Assembly (NCBI GenBank): GCA_003553505.1
Contig: PWEN01000042.1
Location: 1 to 62,876 of the forward strand
Source of the DNA: Candidatus Nealsoniibacteriota bacterium
GTDB lineage: Bacteria > Patescibacteriota > Minisyncoccia > Minisyncoccales > PWPS01
Reading direction: 5' to 3'
Length of the DNA: 62,876 nucleotides
Positions 28,878-38,834 of the stretch are shown in pieces (the stretch's first letter is position 1; the number at the start of each line of letters is the position of its first letter). The notes beneath the pieces were generated by a model. It saw nothing but the letters and a program-made list of their open reading frames with translations, was not told the origin of the DNA and ran no database searches. The position numbers and the translations under genes are program-made.

Positions 28878-29970
28878 TTTGTTTTGAAGCGTTAAGAAGT
28901 AGTCCTAATGCGGCAAGTTCGGCAATAATGTGTGACTTTCCATAACTTATTAATGGAAGAGGTATTCCCGTAAGTGGAACCAGTCCCACCATTGAGCCCA
29001 TATTAATGAATGCTTGCACAAAAAACCATGACGTTATTCCTATAACGACAATTCTTGTGAACTGATCTTTGCTGTTTTTAGCTATAACAAATCCTCTCCA
29101 AAAAAGCAAGAGGAAAAGAGCAACAAGAATCACGCTTCCGATAAATCCTGTTTCTTCTGCAAATATTGCAAATATGGAGTCTGTTGTGCAAAAAGGGAGA
29201 AATCCAAACTTTTGATAGCTCATTCCGAAACCGGAGCCTATCAATCCTCCCGAGCCTACGGCAATCAGCGCTTGTTTTATCTGATAAGTTAGGTCTAAAG
29301 AGTCAAGATCGGGATTTAGCATTGCTTTTATTCTCCTTAGACGGTAAGGCTCTATTTTCACAAGCACAAAAAGCAGTGTTGCTCCCGCCCCTAAGAGAGT
29401 CAGCATGTGCCAAAGAGGGGTGTTTGCAACAAAATACATAATCATTGCGGATATAAATATCACTCCCAAAGTGCTTATGTCCGGCTGCATTATGAGCATT
29501 CCTCCCACTATTGCCGATATTGCAAAGAAGGGAATAAGAGTGTTTTTAGCGGACTTTTTGCTTCCTTTTTCTGCTGTTCTCGTCGAGAGCCAACTTGCAA
29601 GATAGATTATAAAGGTAAGCTTTAATATTTCCGAGGGCTGAAATGATAAGGGGCCAAGTTCCACCCATCTTATTGCTCCCCTACTCCCTTCTCCGAAATA
29701 CGGTATAAAGACCATAAGGAGCAAGACTGTTGTTATGCCGAGAAATAACGGGGACCACTTTTTAATAAAAGAAAGCGGTGTTTTATAGATAGCAAAGGCC
29801 AGAACTATTCCCGGCAAAAATCCCAACAAAACTTGTTGTAAGAAAAAGTAATAAGGGTGTCCCGTGAGTTCTTGTGATTCGAGCGCCGACACTCCTGCAA
29901 GAACAAAAAGCCCTAGCAGCACTATAACCAGAGCTATCGCTATCAGTATGTAATCGGGACCTTTTTTCAT
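28861..29970 (-). CDS. ftsW: FtsW/RodA-family lipid II polymerase
   Basis: Multi-TM; GAIRWVELGPLSFQPSEILKLTFI; GLVPLTGIPLPLISYGKS. Confidence 0.9.
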   Translation of the reverse strand: MKKGPDYILIAIALVIVLLGLFVLAGVSALESQELTGHPYYFFLQQVLLGFLPGIVLAFAIYKTPLSFIKKWSPLFLGITTVLLLMVFIPYFGEGSRGAIRWVELGPLSFQPSEILKLTFIIYLASWLSTRTAEKGSKKSAKNTLIPFFAISAIVGGMLIMQPDISTLGVIFISAMIMYFVANTPLWHMLTLLGAGATLLFVLVKIEPYRLRRIKAMLNPDLDSLDLTYQIKQALIAVGSGGLIGSGFGMSYQKFGFLPFCTTDSIFAIFAEETGFIGSVILVALFLLLFWRGFVIAKNSKDQFTRIVVIGITSWFFVQAFINMGSMVGLVPLTGIPLPLISYGKSHIIAELAALGLLLNASKQNEKKV

Positions 29971-29971
29971 T

Positions 29972-31084
29972 TTAACCAAGTAACTGGACAACAACTCCCA
30001 CTATGGCCACCACAACTCCGATTATCCAAAAACGCATTGTCACCTTATAGTGTGGCCATCCTTTTGCCTCAAAGTGATGATGTATCGGTGCGGCAAGAAG
30101 CAGTTTTTTGTTTCTGAACTTTTTTGATAGAAGTTGTAATATAACAGAGCCGGACTCAAGAACAAGAAGAAAAGCGATTATGGGAAGTACAACCACCGCA
30201 TTTGTTAGAAAAGCTATCACTGTCAGTGTTGTTGTTAGTCCCAGTATTCCTGTTTCTCCCATATAAAAACGTGCAGGAGGAATGTTAAACCAAAGAAAAG
30301 CAAGTAAGGCCCCTACTATAACAAGACAAAAAGCGGCGATATTTATTTGTCCTTGTGCAAGGGAAATTACTGCGTAAGCAGTAAACATAGAAGCAAATGC
30401 TCCACCTGATAGACCGTCAATTCCATCTATTACTCCTCCACTGTAAACTGCCAGCATAACAATAATAAAGATAGGCAAGAAAAGAAGCCCTACAAAGAAC
30501 TCTCCTACTCCGGGAATATGTATTACATCTTGTCCTAGCTTGAAGTAAAACCACCAAGCACCGACAGAACCAATAAGTGCGACGAGAATAAGGCGATAAC
30601 GCAAACTGAGACCTCCTCCGATATACTTTTTTGTTCCTTCCCATAAAGGAGAAAATATCTTGCTTTTTGGTTTTTCCATCACTTGCAGGAGATCATCCAG
30701 TAATCCTACAAGGGAAGCGGTCACAAGCGTAAAAAGGGGTAGCCAAGTTTGTTCACGTGAGAGAAACTCCAGTCTGTTTATGATGGTATTATCAGAAACA
30801 TAAGAAAGAGCCAAGAAAACAAAAGAGACCACCAAGGGAGTTATCCATATAAGCAACCCTCCCATGCGAGGGACTCTTGTTTCGTTGTCGGAGTGAAACT
30901 TCTTAAAGAAAACTACATCTGATCCGTCTATCGCCTTTTCACGGACCTCTTTTCTCCAGAACTTGTTCTTGTAGAGAAAGCTTGTTAGTGCGGGAGTAAA
31001 AAGAAAAGCAAAAAGAAAAGCAAATGTTCCCAGTGAAAATATTTTTATTGCGCTTGAAATTGCTTCTGGGCCGTTTTCTATCAT
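29972..31084 (-). CDS. mraY: Phospho-N-acetylmuramoyl-pentapeptide transferase MraY
   Basis: Multi-TM; GLLDDLLQV, GVIDGIDGLSGG, MGETGILGL, APIHHHFEAKGW. Confidence 0.93.
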   Translation of the reverse strand: MIENGPEAISSAIKIFSLGTFAFLFAFLFTPALTSFLYKNKFWRKEVREKAIDGSDVVFFKKFHSDNETRVPRMGGLLIWITPLVVSFVFLALSYVSDNTIINRLEFLSREQTWLPLFTLVTASLVGLLDDLLQVMEKPKSKIFSPLWEGTKKYIGGGLSLRYRLILVALIGSVGAWWFYFKLGQDVIHIPGVGEFFVGLLFLPIFIIVMLAVYSGGVIDGIDGLSGGAFASMFTAYAVISLAQGQINIAAFCLVIVGALLAFLWFNIPPARFYMGETGILGLTTTLTVIAFLTNAVVVLPIIAFLLVLESGSVILQLLSKKFRNKKLLLAAPIHHHFEAKGWPHYKVTMRFWIIGVVVAIVGVVVQLLG

Positions 31085-32013
31085 CAGAACTTATATGATT
31101 TATGTATATAATCTATCATTTTTTCCATCTCTTGAAATCTATCCTCTGCTCCGAGCACGACGTTTATGATGTATCCTTTCTCTTGCGGCGATTCTATTAC
31201 CATCAAGAGACATCCTTTTGCACTTAGTGTCCATCCTGTCTTTCCGCCGACAATTCTGTTCTTCCACTCTTTATCTCTTGAAAAAAGGAACTCGTTGGTG
31301 TTGATTGTTACATAGTAAAGACTTTTATCGTAAGAGTATACCCTGTAGGAAGGAGTGTTCATGATAGAGAAAAGATCACTGTTCTCTAAGGTGTATTTTG
31401 CTGTTTTATAGATCTCTCTTGCTGTAGACATGTTTGCACCTCCTCTCTCGTCTAGTCCGCTCGGATTTATAAAAGATGTATTTGAAAGTCCTATCTCCTT
31501 TGCTTTTTTGTTCATCTCTTTTACAAATCCTTTTTCCAGAAAGCGATTATCTTGCATAGCAAGTGCGTTTGCAATGCTGTTATTTGACTCCAAGAGAAGA
31601 GGATAAAGAGTATCCCCTATTTTTGTATCGTTCCATATGCGCAAGTCAGACAGGCCCGGATTTGTCATTATGTCTTTTTGGGTTACATTTATCGGAGCAT
31701 TTAGATCATACTCTTCATACACCAAAAGTGCGGTAAATATTTTACTTATGCTTGCTATAGATAGCTGTTTGTCGATATTTTTGTCGTAAAGAATTCTTTT
31801 CTGGTTACCATCCCAGAAAACGGATATCGCCGCAGAAGCGTCTATTTCCGTGTTCCCGCTTTTTATTTTTTCCGGATAGGGTTTTTGTGTATATATCTCT
31901 TTATACTGTATCTCTTCTCCCTGTGACCAAGTTACCGTCCAAAGAAAAAACAAAGACGAGATTAAACAAAAAGCAAAAGCGGATCTTCTGTATGTTTTTC
32001 TTTTTATTTTCAT
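31084..32013 (-). CDS. D-alanyl-D-alanine carboxypeptidase (S11 family)
   Basis: SIASISKIFTALL (SxxK), ESNNSIANALA (SxN), VGGKTGWT (KTG). Confidence 0.88.
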   Translation of the reverse strand: MKIKRKTYRRSAFAFCLISSLFFLWTVTWSQGEEIQYKEIYTQKPYPEKIKSGNTEIDASAAISVFWDGNQKRILYDKNIDKQLSIASISKIFTALLVYEEYDLNAPINVTQKDIMTNPGLSDLRIWNDTKIGDTLYPLLLESNNSIANALAMQDNRFLEKGFVKEMNKKAKEIGLSNTSFINPSGLDERGGANMSTAREIYKTAKYTLENSDLFSIMNTPSYRVYSYDKSLYYVTINTNEFLFSRDKEWKNRIVGGKTGWTLSAKGCLLMVIESPQEKGYIINVVLGAEDRFQEMEKMIDYIHKSYKF

Positions 32014-33329
32014 TACGGTTTTATTCTCTTAACTCCACGATATATGAAGGTTGCGTCACGCACGTTATTTATCCCTAAAAGTTTCATTATCATTCTGCTT
32101 GGACCAAGCCCTATTCCTCCATGTGGTGGACATCCATACCTGAAGAAATCAAGATAAAATTGTAGGGACTCTATATCCATATCTTTCTCTTTTGCTTGAC
32201 TTAGTAGTTTTTCGTAGCGGTGTTCTCTTTGAGCTCCCGTGGTTATCTCAACTCCGTTCCAAAGAAGATCAAAGCTTTTTGTGAGAGATTGATCGTTTTC
32301 ATCTCTCATGTGATAAAAAGGCCTTACCTCCGAAGGATAGTCCGTTATGAAGACGAACTCATGACCAAACTTTTCTCTTGCATACTCGCTTATCTTTGTT
32401 TCTTCTTCGGGGCATATGTCTCCTTCTTTCTCTCCTTCTATGTTCATTTCGGAAAGTATCTTTTTAGCTTCTTTCATTGATATTTTTGGAAACGGTATGG
32501 ATGGCACCACCACTTCTCTTCCAAACATCTCTTTTATTTCTTCTCCATAAGTTTCTTTAACTTCTTTTATTACTGCTTGCAGCATCTTCTCTTCTTCTTC
32601 CATTATATCTTTGTGGGACTCTATGTATGAAATCTCTGCATCGTATCCCGTAAACTCTGTTGCATGTCTTGATGTGAAAGAAGGTTCTGCTCTAAAAACG
32701 GGCCCTATCTCGAACACTTTCTCAAAGCCGGCTGCCATGGCCATCTGTTTGTAGAACTGCGGAGATTGGGCGAGATATGCCTTGCGATCGAAGTATTTTA
32801 TCTCAAACACTTCTGCTCCTGACTCGCTTGCTGCAGCAATAATCTTTGGGGAGTGGACTTGTATGTATCCGTTATCTATGCAGTAGTTTCGAAAAGCGGA
32901 CTCCATTGCGCTCCATACTTTAAATATGAGCGTGTTATTTTTTTTACGAAGATCTATCCATCTCCAATCCAATCTCACCGATTGTTCTGTTTCGCTTTTT
33001 TGTCCTTTTTCAACGACTGGTATGGGAAGTTCCGGATCTGATAATGAGAGTATGTTTACTTCTTCCGCTTCCATCTCTACAGATCCTGGAGCCTGCCCCT
33101 CTTCTTTTACGTTTCCTTTTACCTCTATGACGGACTCATGACTTATCTCTTCTGCCGCCTGCATTGCCTCCTTTTTATCTTTTGTTACAACTACTTGCAA
33201 AATACCGGTGACATCACGAACAAGCAAGAACTTGATATTTCCTTGATCTCTTATTGTTTGCACAAATCCTGCTATTTTTGCTTTTTCTCCGATATGCTTT
33301 TTTATTTTGTCTATGTGTGTTCTTTGCAT
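32013..33329 (-). CDS. aspS: Aspartyl-tRNA synthetase, archaeal/eukaryotic type (438 aa, probably non-discriminating)
   Basis: OB-fold plus class II core; FEIGPVFRAEPSFTSRHATEFTGYDAE; no bacterial GAD insertion given the length. Confidence 0.88.
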   Translation of the reverse strand: MQRTHIDKIKKHIGEKAKIAGFVQTIRDQGNIKFLLVRDVTGILQVVVTKDKKEAMQAAEEISHESVIEVKGNVKEEGQAPGSVEMEAEEVNILSLSDPELPIPVVEKGQKSETEQSVRLDWRWIDLRKKNNTLIFKVWSAMESAFRNYCIDNGYIQVHSPKIIAAASESGAEVFEIKYFDRKAYLAQSPQFYKQMAMAAGFEKVFEIGPVFRAEPSFTSRHATEFTGYDAEISYIESHKDIMEEEEKMLQAVIKEVKETYGEEIKEMFGREVVVPSIPFPKISMKEAKKILSEMNIEGEKEGDICPEEETKISEYAREKFGHEFVFITDYPSEVRPFYHMRDENDQSLTKSFDLLWNGVEITTGAQREHRYEKLLSQAKEKDMDIESLQFYLDFFRYGCPPHGGIGLGPSRMIMKLLGINNVRDATFIYRGVKRIKP

Positions 33330-33694
33330 TATTGTAAGTGATAATTTACTCTTTCTATTATCTCTTTTGGTGTGTAATTCGTTTTTATGAGATACTCCTT
33401 TACTCCAAGAGAGCTTGCTTCTCTTCTCGTCTCTTCATCATCATAGTTTGAGAAAGCGATCACAGGAGTGGAAGATATCTCTTCCGTATTTCTTAAATTT
33501 TTAAGAAAACTTATCCCGTTTTCTTCCGGCAGAAGAATATCAAGGATCACCATATCTGGTTTTACTTCCCTTGCCATACCGAAAGCTTCTTCTGCGTCAA
33601 TAGCAGAGTGTACCTCAAAACCTTCTCGCTGAAACCTGTCTTTGTACATATCAGCGAGCATTTTTTCGTCTTCCACAATAAGTATTTTTTTCAT
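33329..33694 (-). CDS. Response regulator receiver protein (single domain)
   Basis: KKILIVEDEKMLADMY...PDMVILDILLPEENG...KEYLIKTNYTPKEI. Confidence 0.92.
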   Translation of the reverse strand: MKKILIVEDEKMLADMYKDRFQREGFEVHSAIDAEEAFGMAREVKPDMVILDILLPEENGISFLKNLRNTEEISSTPVIAFSNYDDEETRREASSLGVKEYLIKTNYTPKEIIERVNYHLQ

Positions 33695-33746
33695 ATTGTT
33701 AGGCGTTTATTTACTGCCTTGTATTTTAACCCATTATTAATAATAT

Positions 33747-34916
33747 TCAAAATTTTAAGGGCTTTGCAAGTATGTATCTGTTTTTTTTGTCTATTGTCGC
33801 AATAATGCAGTACTTTTCTCCGTCTTTTACTTTTAATTTTTTACGCAACTCTTCCGGTTTAATGAAAAAATTTTCTGTCATTATCTGTGACTCCCCTACT
33901 CCTTCCTCTTTCAGTTTACGTTTTAGTTTGCGCAGAGAGTCAGAGTGATAGATCACCTCAAAGACTCTTAGGAGATCATTTTCTTTTATTACTTTTTCTG
34001 ATGTGAGAAGTGATGCTTTGGAGCTTATTCTTTTTATGTTGTATTTTTTTGCCAGCTCGTCTATAAGACTTGCTTTTATTACCGCTTTATTAGGCTTATA
34101 AAGATAGTTTTGTATGCTTGTAACGGGTGCTTCTTTTTCTTTTTTTGATATAAGAGATTTTTTCCCAATTTCTGAAAAACATGTCGCTTTTCTGTGAAAG
34201 CGGTTTAGCCTTCCAAGCCAAAGCAAAGCAAGCTTGTTATTGTTTTTCTTAGAAACCACCTCTAGTCCTGGATGCTCAGGAAGTTTTTTTATTTCTTGAT
34301 CATCAAACGCGGGAGATATTTTAATGCACCCGTCTGGAATTTTCTCTAAGAGCAAGGGAGCTATCTTTTCTACTGGCGGCGTTGAATTGAAAATGGAGCG
34401 CGTTTTTGTTTTTCCGGGACGCTCTCTTTGGGGATCAAAAAAGAAAGCGTCTACCTTTTTTAGTGGCAAGTCTTCTATTCGGGAGTTTATAAAAGTTATG
34501 TTTTCTTTTACTTTGTATATTTCTGCATTCTTTTTTGCAAATTTGATGTGATCAGGGTCACTTTCTACTGCCAAAACTTTGAAGTGTTTTGCAAGTGAAA
34601 GAGAGTTTCCTCCGATTCCACATCCTACCTCCAGCACTAAGCTGTTCTCAGGGATAATCTTGAGCATCTCGCTTGCAATATAGTCTGCCAGCTCCTCTTG
34701 CGTGCTTTGCTCCAGTCCTTTACTTGTAAAGTACATTTCTTTTGCTTTTTTGAACTTTTGAGACGCCTTTCTTCTTAACTTTAAAAGAGTTGCCACATCT
34801 CTTAAACGAGCATCACTTTTCTTGAGCAGTAGTTGATCCAGCTCTTTACTTGAAAGGTGTTTATGCTTTTCAAGTAGAGACTCTCCTTCTTTTGATGTGA
34901 GAAATTCTGTGTCCAT
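33747..34916 (-). CDS. Class I SAM-dependent methyltransferase (THUMP-associated-like)
   Basis: VLEVGCGIGGNSLSLAKHFKVLAVESDP...VDAFFFDPQRERPG. Confidence 0.75.
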   Translation of the reverse strand: MDTEFLTSKEGESLLEKHKHLSSKELDQLLLKKSDARLRDVATLLKLRRKASQKFKKAKEMYFTSKGLEQSTQEELADYIASEMLKIIPENSLVLEVGCGIGGNSLSLAKHFKVLAVESDPDHIKFAKKNAEIYKVKENITFINSRIEDLPLKKVDAFFFDPQRERPGKTKTRSIFNSTPPVEKIAPLLLEKIPDGCIKISPAFDDQEIKKLPEHPGLEVVSKKNNNKLALLWLGRLNRFHRKATCFSEIGKKSLISKKEKEAPVTSIQNYLYKPNKAVIKASLIDELAKKYNIKRISSKASLLTSEKVIKENDLLRVFEVIYHSDSLRKLKRKLKEEGVGESQIMTENFFIKPEELRKKLKVKDGEKYCIIATIDKKNRYILAKPLKF

Positions 34917-34951
34917 TTTGCCAAACAAGTTGATTGGTGGTATTATGCGAT

Positions 34952-35353
34952 ATGCTTAAAAAAATAGAAGTATTTCTTTACAAGGTAACACGCGACAAAG
35001 AGTATCGCTTTCTTTTAATGAAGCGTCCTCCTGAGAATGGAAGCGTCTGGCAACCAATAACGGGTCACGTAGAAAAAGATGAATGCCTCACTGATGCTGT
35101 AAAAAGAGAAGTGAAAGAGGAGGCAAGAGTAAGTATTGCAAGAATTGAGGGTCCATTTTACACCTTTTCCTATTATCGTGATGAAGGTGAGTATAAAGAG
35201 TATGTCTTTGGAGCGCAAGTTAAAAATGATGTGGAGATTGAGATATCACATGAGCATATAGACTTTTTTTGGGCAACTAAAGATGAAGCCTTGAATATGA
35301 TGAAGTGGCCCGACAACAAAAAAGGACTTCAAGAGCTTTACTCTAACCTGTAA
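34952..35353 (+). CDS. NUDIX hydrolase
   Basis: GHVEKDECLTDAVKREVKEEARV Nudix box. Confidence 0.9.
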   Translation: MLKKIEVFLYKVTRDKEYRFLLMKRPPENGSVWQPITGHVEKDECLTDAVKREVKEEARVSIARIEGPFYTFSYYRDEGEYKEYVFGAQVKNDVEIEISHEHIDFFWATKDEALNMMKWPDNKKGLQELYSNL

Positions 35354-36065
35354 AGTGCTTTATTCCTTCTACCACCCCCTTGCAGTAGCTTTGCTTTGCT
35401 ATATAAACGTTGGGATGGTTTTTGAAGTATGTCTTTAGACTCTCTGGTGCGTTGGCAACAATAATACTATTAAATCCTTTATCCAAGGGACCCGTGTCGT
35501 TGCCCGAATCTCCTGCAAAAACAACATCGCTCTTTTGAAGCTTTAACTTATCAGAGAGGAATCCCAGCACCCCCTCTTTTCCTCCCCTTTTTGGAATTAT
35601 ATCAACAAGTCCTATGTTTTTTACGGGATCGACGGAGTATATCAATTTTGCGGGAGTGTTTTTTATGATTCTCTCCATCTCTACCAAGGAGCTTTCATCG
35701 TCCAAGTAGTAGCTTAACTTTGCTTCTTTTTGTGCATCATACTCTTGCATGTAGAGCCCTTTTATGTCCTTTAGCTTTTCTTCTAACTCTTTCCTGTTAT
35801 ATCCGTCGGACATAAGATAGTTTTCGTACTCTTCGTTTTTTTGGAAACTTTTCCCACAGTATATAGAAGTTCCCACATCTGCTCCTATAAAATCCGCTTC
35901 CGGAAGCAAAGGCATAACCTCTGCAATGAGAGACAGGTTGCGACCACTTATGTAGACCACCTTCATTCCTTCGATCTTTTTTTCAAGATCTCTTATATCC
36001 TCTATAATAAGAGGATCTTTTTTGGGGATGAGAGTGTTGTCTATATCACTTGCAAATAGTTTCAT
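35343..36065 (-). CDS. HAD-IIB sugar phosphatase (sucrose-6-phosphate phosphatase-like)
   Basis: FASDIDNTLIP, VVYISGRNLSL, VVFAGDSGNDTGPLDKGFNSIIVANAP. Confidence 0.78.
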   Translation of the reverse strand: MKLFASDIDNTLIPKKDPLIIEDIRDLEKKIEGMKVVYISGRNLSLIAEVMPLLPEADFIGADVGTSIYCGKSFQKNEEYENYLMSDGYNRKELEEKLKDIKGLYMQEYDAQKEAKLSYYLDDESSLVEMERIIKNTPAKLIYSVDPVKNIGLVDIIPKRGGKEGVLGFLSDKLKLQKSDVVFAGDSGNDTGPLDKGFNSIIVANAPESLKTYFKNHPNVYIAKQSYCKGVVEGIKHFTG

Positions 36066-37206
36066 ATGATTTTATTGCAAATATCTGCCCGGCTGCGCTC
36101 CATGCCATACGAGAAACTCCGGCAGGAGTGTTCTCTTTGCCGTGCAAGTACTCATAAAAACCCCAGTTTTCCGCCTTATTTGCTTCCGTTAAAAGATTTA
36201 AGTAGTGTGAGGCAAGATTTTTTTCTCCTATTTTGCAGAGGGCTGATACATAAAATCCGTTTATCATGGGCCACAATCCTCCATTGTGAAGCATGTGTGG
36301 CTTGTTTTTAAAACTGAAAGAGTATCTTTCTGAAAGATCTTTCCACTCTGCATTCTCTTGCGATATGACGGGATAAAAAGAAGGAACCATTCTGTTGCTT
36401 GATATCTCCGAGATGTATTCTACTATTTTTTTGCTTTGCTCTTTGCTTGAAATATCCAGCATCATACAAAGAATATTACCAAAGGCGTCAAAACGATAGC
36501 TATTTACACTAAAAGACTCCAAAAAGAACGGTTTGTCCTTTCTTAGCCTATCAAAAGTTGGTTTGTGATAGACATACTCTTGCTTGGGGTCTTGAGGCCA
36601 AAAATTTGTTCTTATCTTTTCTCTCAACCTTTTTCTTTTTTCTTCCAAATACTGATAATTTTCGCTCATCTCTGTTTTGACATCGATAAACTCATCTATT
36701 GCAGAGTAATAGAGCGCTTGATCATAAAGAAGATAACCTCTTCTCGGTATCTCGTCTGCCCAGTCGCCGGACTCTGGTACGTATATAAAATCTCTGCGAT
36801 TGAACTCCCAGCACTCAAGTAAGGAAATTGCCATGCGCATTCCCGGATAGGGTTTTAAGAGAAACTCACTGTCTTTTGTTTTTTTGTAATACCTAACGCA
36901 TCCGATAACATACCAGATAGTTGCATCTACTCTTCCTGAAGTTATTCCGTAACTAACTTCTCCTTTTTCTGGCTCTATATTGCTTGCTATCTCTCCTTGT
37001 CTTCCTTGATAATCTAAAAGCGTGTCCAAGGTTCTTTTGAAGGTGTCTATAAGCTTTTCATCTTCCGTGAGAAGGGCCGCAAGTCCTGTTATTACTCCGT
37101 CTCTTGACCAAACACGCTTGTAGTTATCACTTTTTTCCGTAGAGGCGTAGAAACCGTATTTTGAAGAGCACTCATGTAAGAGTTGGGCTGCCTCTTTGTA
37201 GGACAT
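36046..37206 (-). CDS. Six-hairpin glycosidase (amylo-alpha-1,6-glucosidase / GH15-like)
   Basis: WSRDGVITGLAAL, QGRQGEIASNI, GRVDATIWYVIG, ESGDWADEIPRRGYLLYDQALYYSAI. Confidence 0.7.
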   Translation of the reverse strand: MSYKEAAQLLHECSSKYGFYASTEKSDNYKRVWSRDGVITGLAALLTEDEKLIDTFKRTLDTLLDYQGRQGEIASNIEPEKGEVSYGITSGRVDATIWYVIGCVRYYKKTKDSEFLLKPYPGMRMAISLLECWEFNRRDFIYVPESGDWADEIPRRGYLLYDQALYYSAIDEFIDVKTEMSENYQYLEEKRKRLREKIRTNFWPQDPKQEYVYHKPTFDRLRKDKPFFLESFSVNSYRFDAFGNILCMMLDISSKEQSKKIVEYISEISSNRMVPSFYPVISQENAEWKDLSERYSFSFKNKPHMLHNGGLWPMINGFYVSALCKIGEKNLASHYLNLLTEANKAENWGFYEYLHGKENTPAGVSRMAWSAAGQIFAIKSYETICK

Positions 37207-37208
37207 AT

Positions 37209-38486
37209 TTACTCAACAGATAAAACTTCAAAAACTTTTCTATTTTTCATTATATCGTGAATATGCGCGCGCATTCTTTCAAGATTTTCTTCATTTTCTT
37301 CTTCTTTAACTCTTCCGGAGGCAGCAAAGTGTCTGTCCACTTCTTTTTCTATCTCTTCATCTGTCACCTCTATGTCCTCTTTTTCGCTTATCTTGTGCAG
37401 TATAATGGCGTAAGAAACATTTTCTTTCGCCTTCTCTCTCCACTCACTCCTTAGATCATCTTCTGTTTTATTTGTGCTCTTAAGGTACTCTTCAAATGAC
37501 ATTCCGCTTTGACTTACTTGATGCTTCATGTTTTCAAGCATATTTTCGATCTCCTTGTCAATAAGAACTTCCGGAACCTCAAACTCTACTTTTTTCTTTA
37601 TCTCCTCCATCACCTTCATCTTTAATCTTTCTGACTCTTTTGCTTTTTTATCCGCCTCAATTCCTTCTTTTATTTTTTCTTTGAGTTGTTCTATGTTTTC
37701 CACATCAGGGATAGTAGAGGCAAACTCGTCGTCTGCATCTGGCACCTCTCTTTCCATAACAGATACCATTTCTGCTTCAAAATTTACACTCTTGTTTTCT
37801 CCGGAAACGGGGATCTCGATTGAAAACTCTTTTTTATCACCTTCTTTCATTCCCAGTATATTCTCTTCAAATCCCTTGAATACATCAAGCTCTCCCTTGC
37901 CAAGTGTTACTTGAAAATCTTTTTCATCTATCTTCTTTTCTTCTTCCCCTTCAAAAGAGCCGGTAAAGTTCAAAGTTACTTTATCTCCCTCTCTTGCTTC
38001 ACGAGAAACTTTATTGACCTTGGCGCGTGACTCTCTTATTTTTTCCAATGTATCATCTATCTCTTTTTTTTCTGTTTCAACTGTTGTTTTCTCATTTTTA
38101 ACAGTGTCTTCCGCGATACTTTTGTAGTCCGGAAGCTCAAACTCCGGCATTACATACACCTCCGCTTTATACTTAACCTCTCCATCGGGGACAAGTGAAA
38201 CGATCTCTACCTTTGGTTGTGCAACAGTGAAGAGGTTGTTTTCTTGTATGATCTTGGGATAGTCTTGCTTTATCGCCTCTTTTGCTGCCTCTTCCCAGAG
38301 CTCTTTCTTTCCCATGGTGTTTTCGACCATCTCTCGGGGAGCATTTCCGGGACGAAAGCCTTTTATATTCATGTTCTCGGAAAACTCCTTTGTGACCTTG
38401 GAGAGATGCGGCTCCATCTCTTCTGGCGTCATTGTTATTTCCAACTCCCTTTTTGTTTCTGATAGTTTGTTTATTTTTACATCCAT
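37209..38486 (-). CDS. tig: Trigger factor
   Basis: Ribosome-binding motif GFRPGNAPREMVE; PPIase and C-terminal domains. Confidence 0.9.
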   Translation of the reverse strand: MDVKINKLSETKRELEITMTPEEMEPHLSKVTKEFSENMNIKGFRPGNAPREMVENTMGKKELWEEAAKEAIKQDYPKIIQENNLFTVAQPKVEIVSLVPDGEVKYKAEVYVMPEFELPDYKSIAEDTVKNEKTTVETEKKEIDDTLEKIRESRAKVNKVSREAREGDKVTLNFTGSFEGEEEKKIDEKDFQVTLGKGELDVFKGFEENILGMKEGDKKEFSIEIPVSGENKSVNFEAEMVSVMEREVPDADDEFASTIPDVENIEQLKEKIKEGIEADKKAKESERLKMKVMEEIKKKVEFEVPEVLIDKEIENMLENMKHQVSQSGMSFEEYLKSTNKTEDDLRSEWREKAKENVSYAIILHKISEKEDIEVTDEEIEKEVDRHFAASGRVKEEENEENLERMRAHIHDIMKNRKVFEVLSVE

Positions 38487-38565
38487 AACTTTTAACTTTT
38501 TAAATTTCCCTGCCAAGTATATTCTTATTTGGCATTTTTTTCAACCGCATGGTTTATATGAAAAA

Positions 38566-38588
38566 CCGCCGATAGCTCGGCGGCTTTT
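38566..38588. terminator. Terminator hairpin between tig and the TM-acidic gene
   Basis: CCGCCGA tagc TCGGCGG flanked by A5 and T4. Confidence 0.85.
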
Positions 38589-38590
38589 CT

Positions 38591-38791
38591 TTATTCTCGA
38601 TTTTCCCAATCTTCCTCGTTTTCTTCCATATCTCCTTCTTCCTCCTCCCCCACTTCTTCTTCAACTTCTTCTTCTACTACTCCTTCTTCAACTTCTTCTC
38701 CTGTTTCTTCTTTTTCTTGTTCTCTTGTCATATACCAAACCGCTATTCCAACGATGACAAGAATCAATACCAAAATTATTAAAGTATCCAT
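38591..38791 (-). CDS. Single-TM protein with extreme Glu-rich tail
   Basis: MDTLIILVLILVIVGIAVWYMTREQEKEETGEEVEEGVVEEEVEEEVGEEEEGDMEENEEDWENRE. Confidence 0.75.
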   Translation of the reverse strand: MDTLIILVLILVIVGIAVWYMTREQEKEETGEEVEEGVVEEEVEEEVGEEEEGDMEENEEDWENRE

Positions 38792-38834
38792 ATATCTTTT
38801 TTTGGTTTCTCGACCTTGAAGATTTTAAAGAGCT

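Noticed and set aside
38314-38757. ORF 38314..38757 (+) with poly-Leu tract
   Set aside because: Antisense of the trigger factor start, a terminator and the Glu-rich gene; Leu/Pro runs are antisense of Glu codons.
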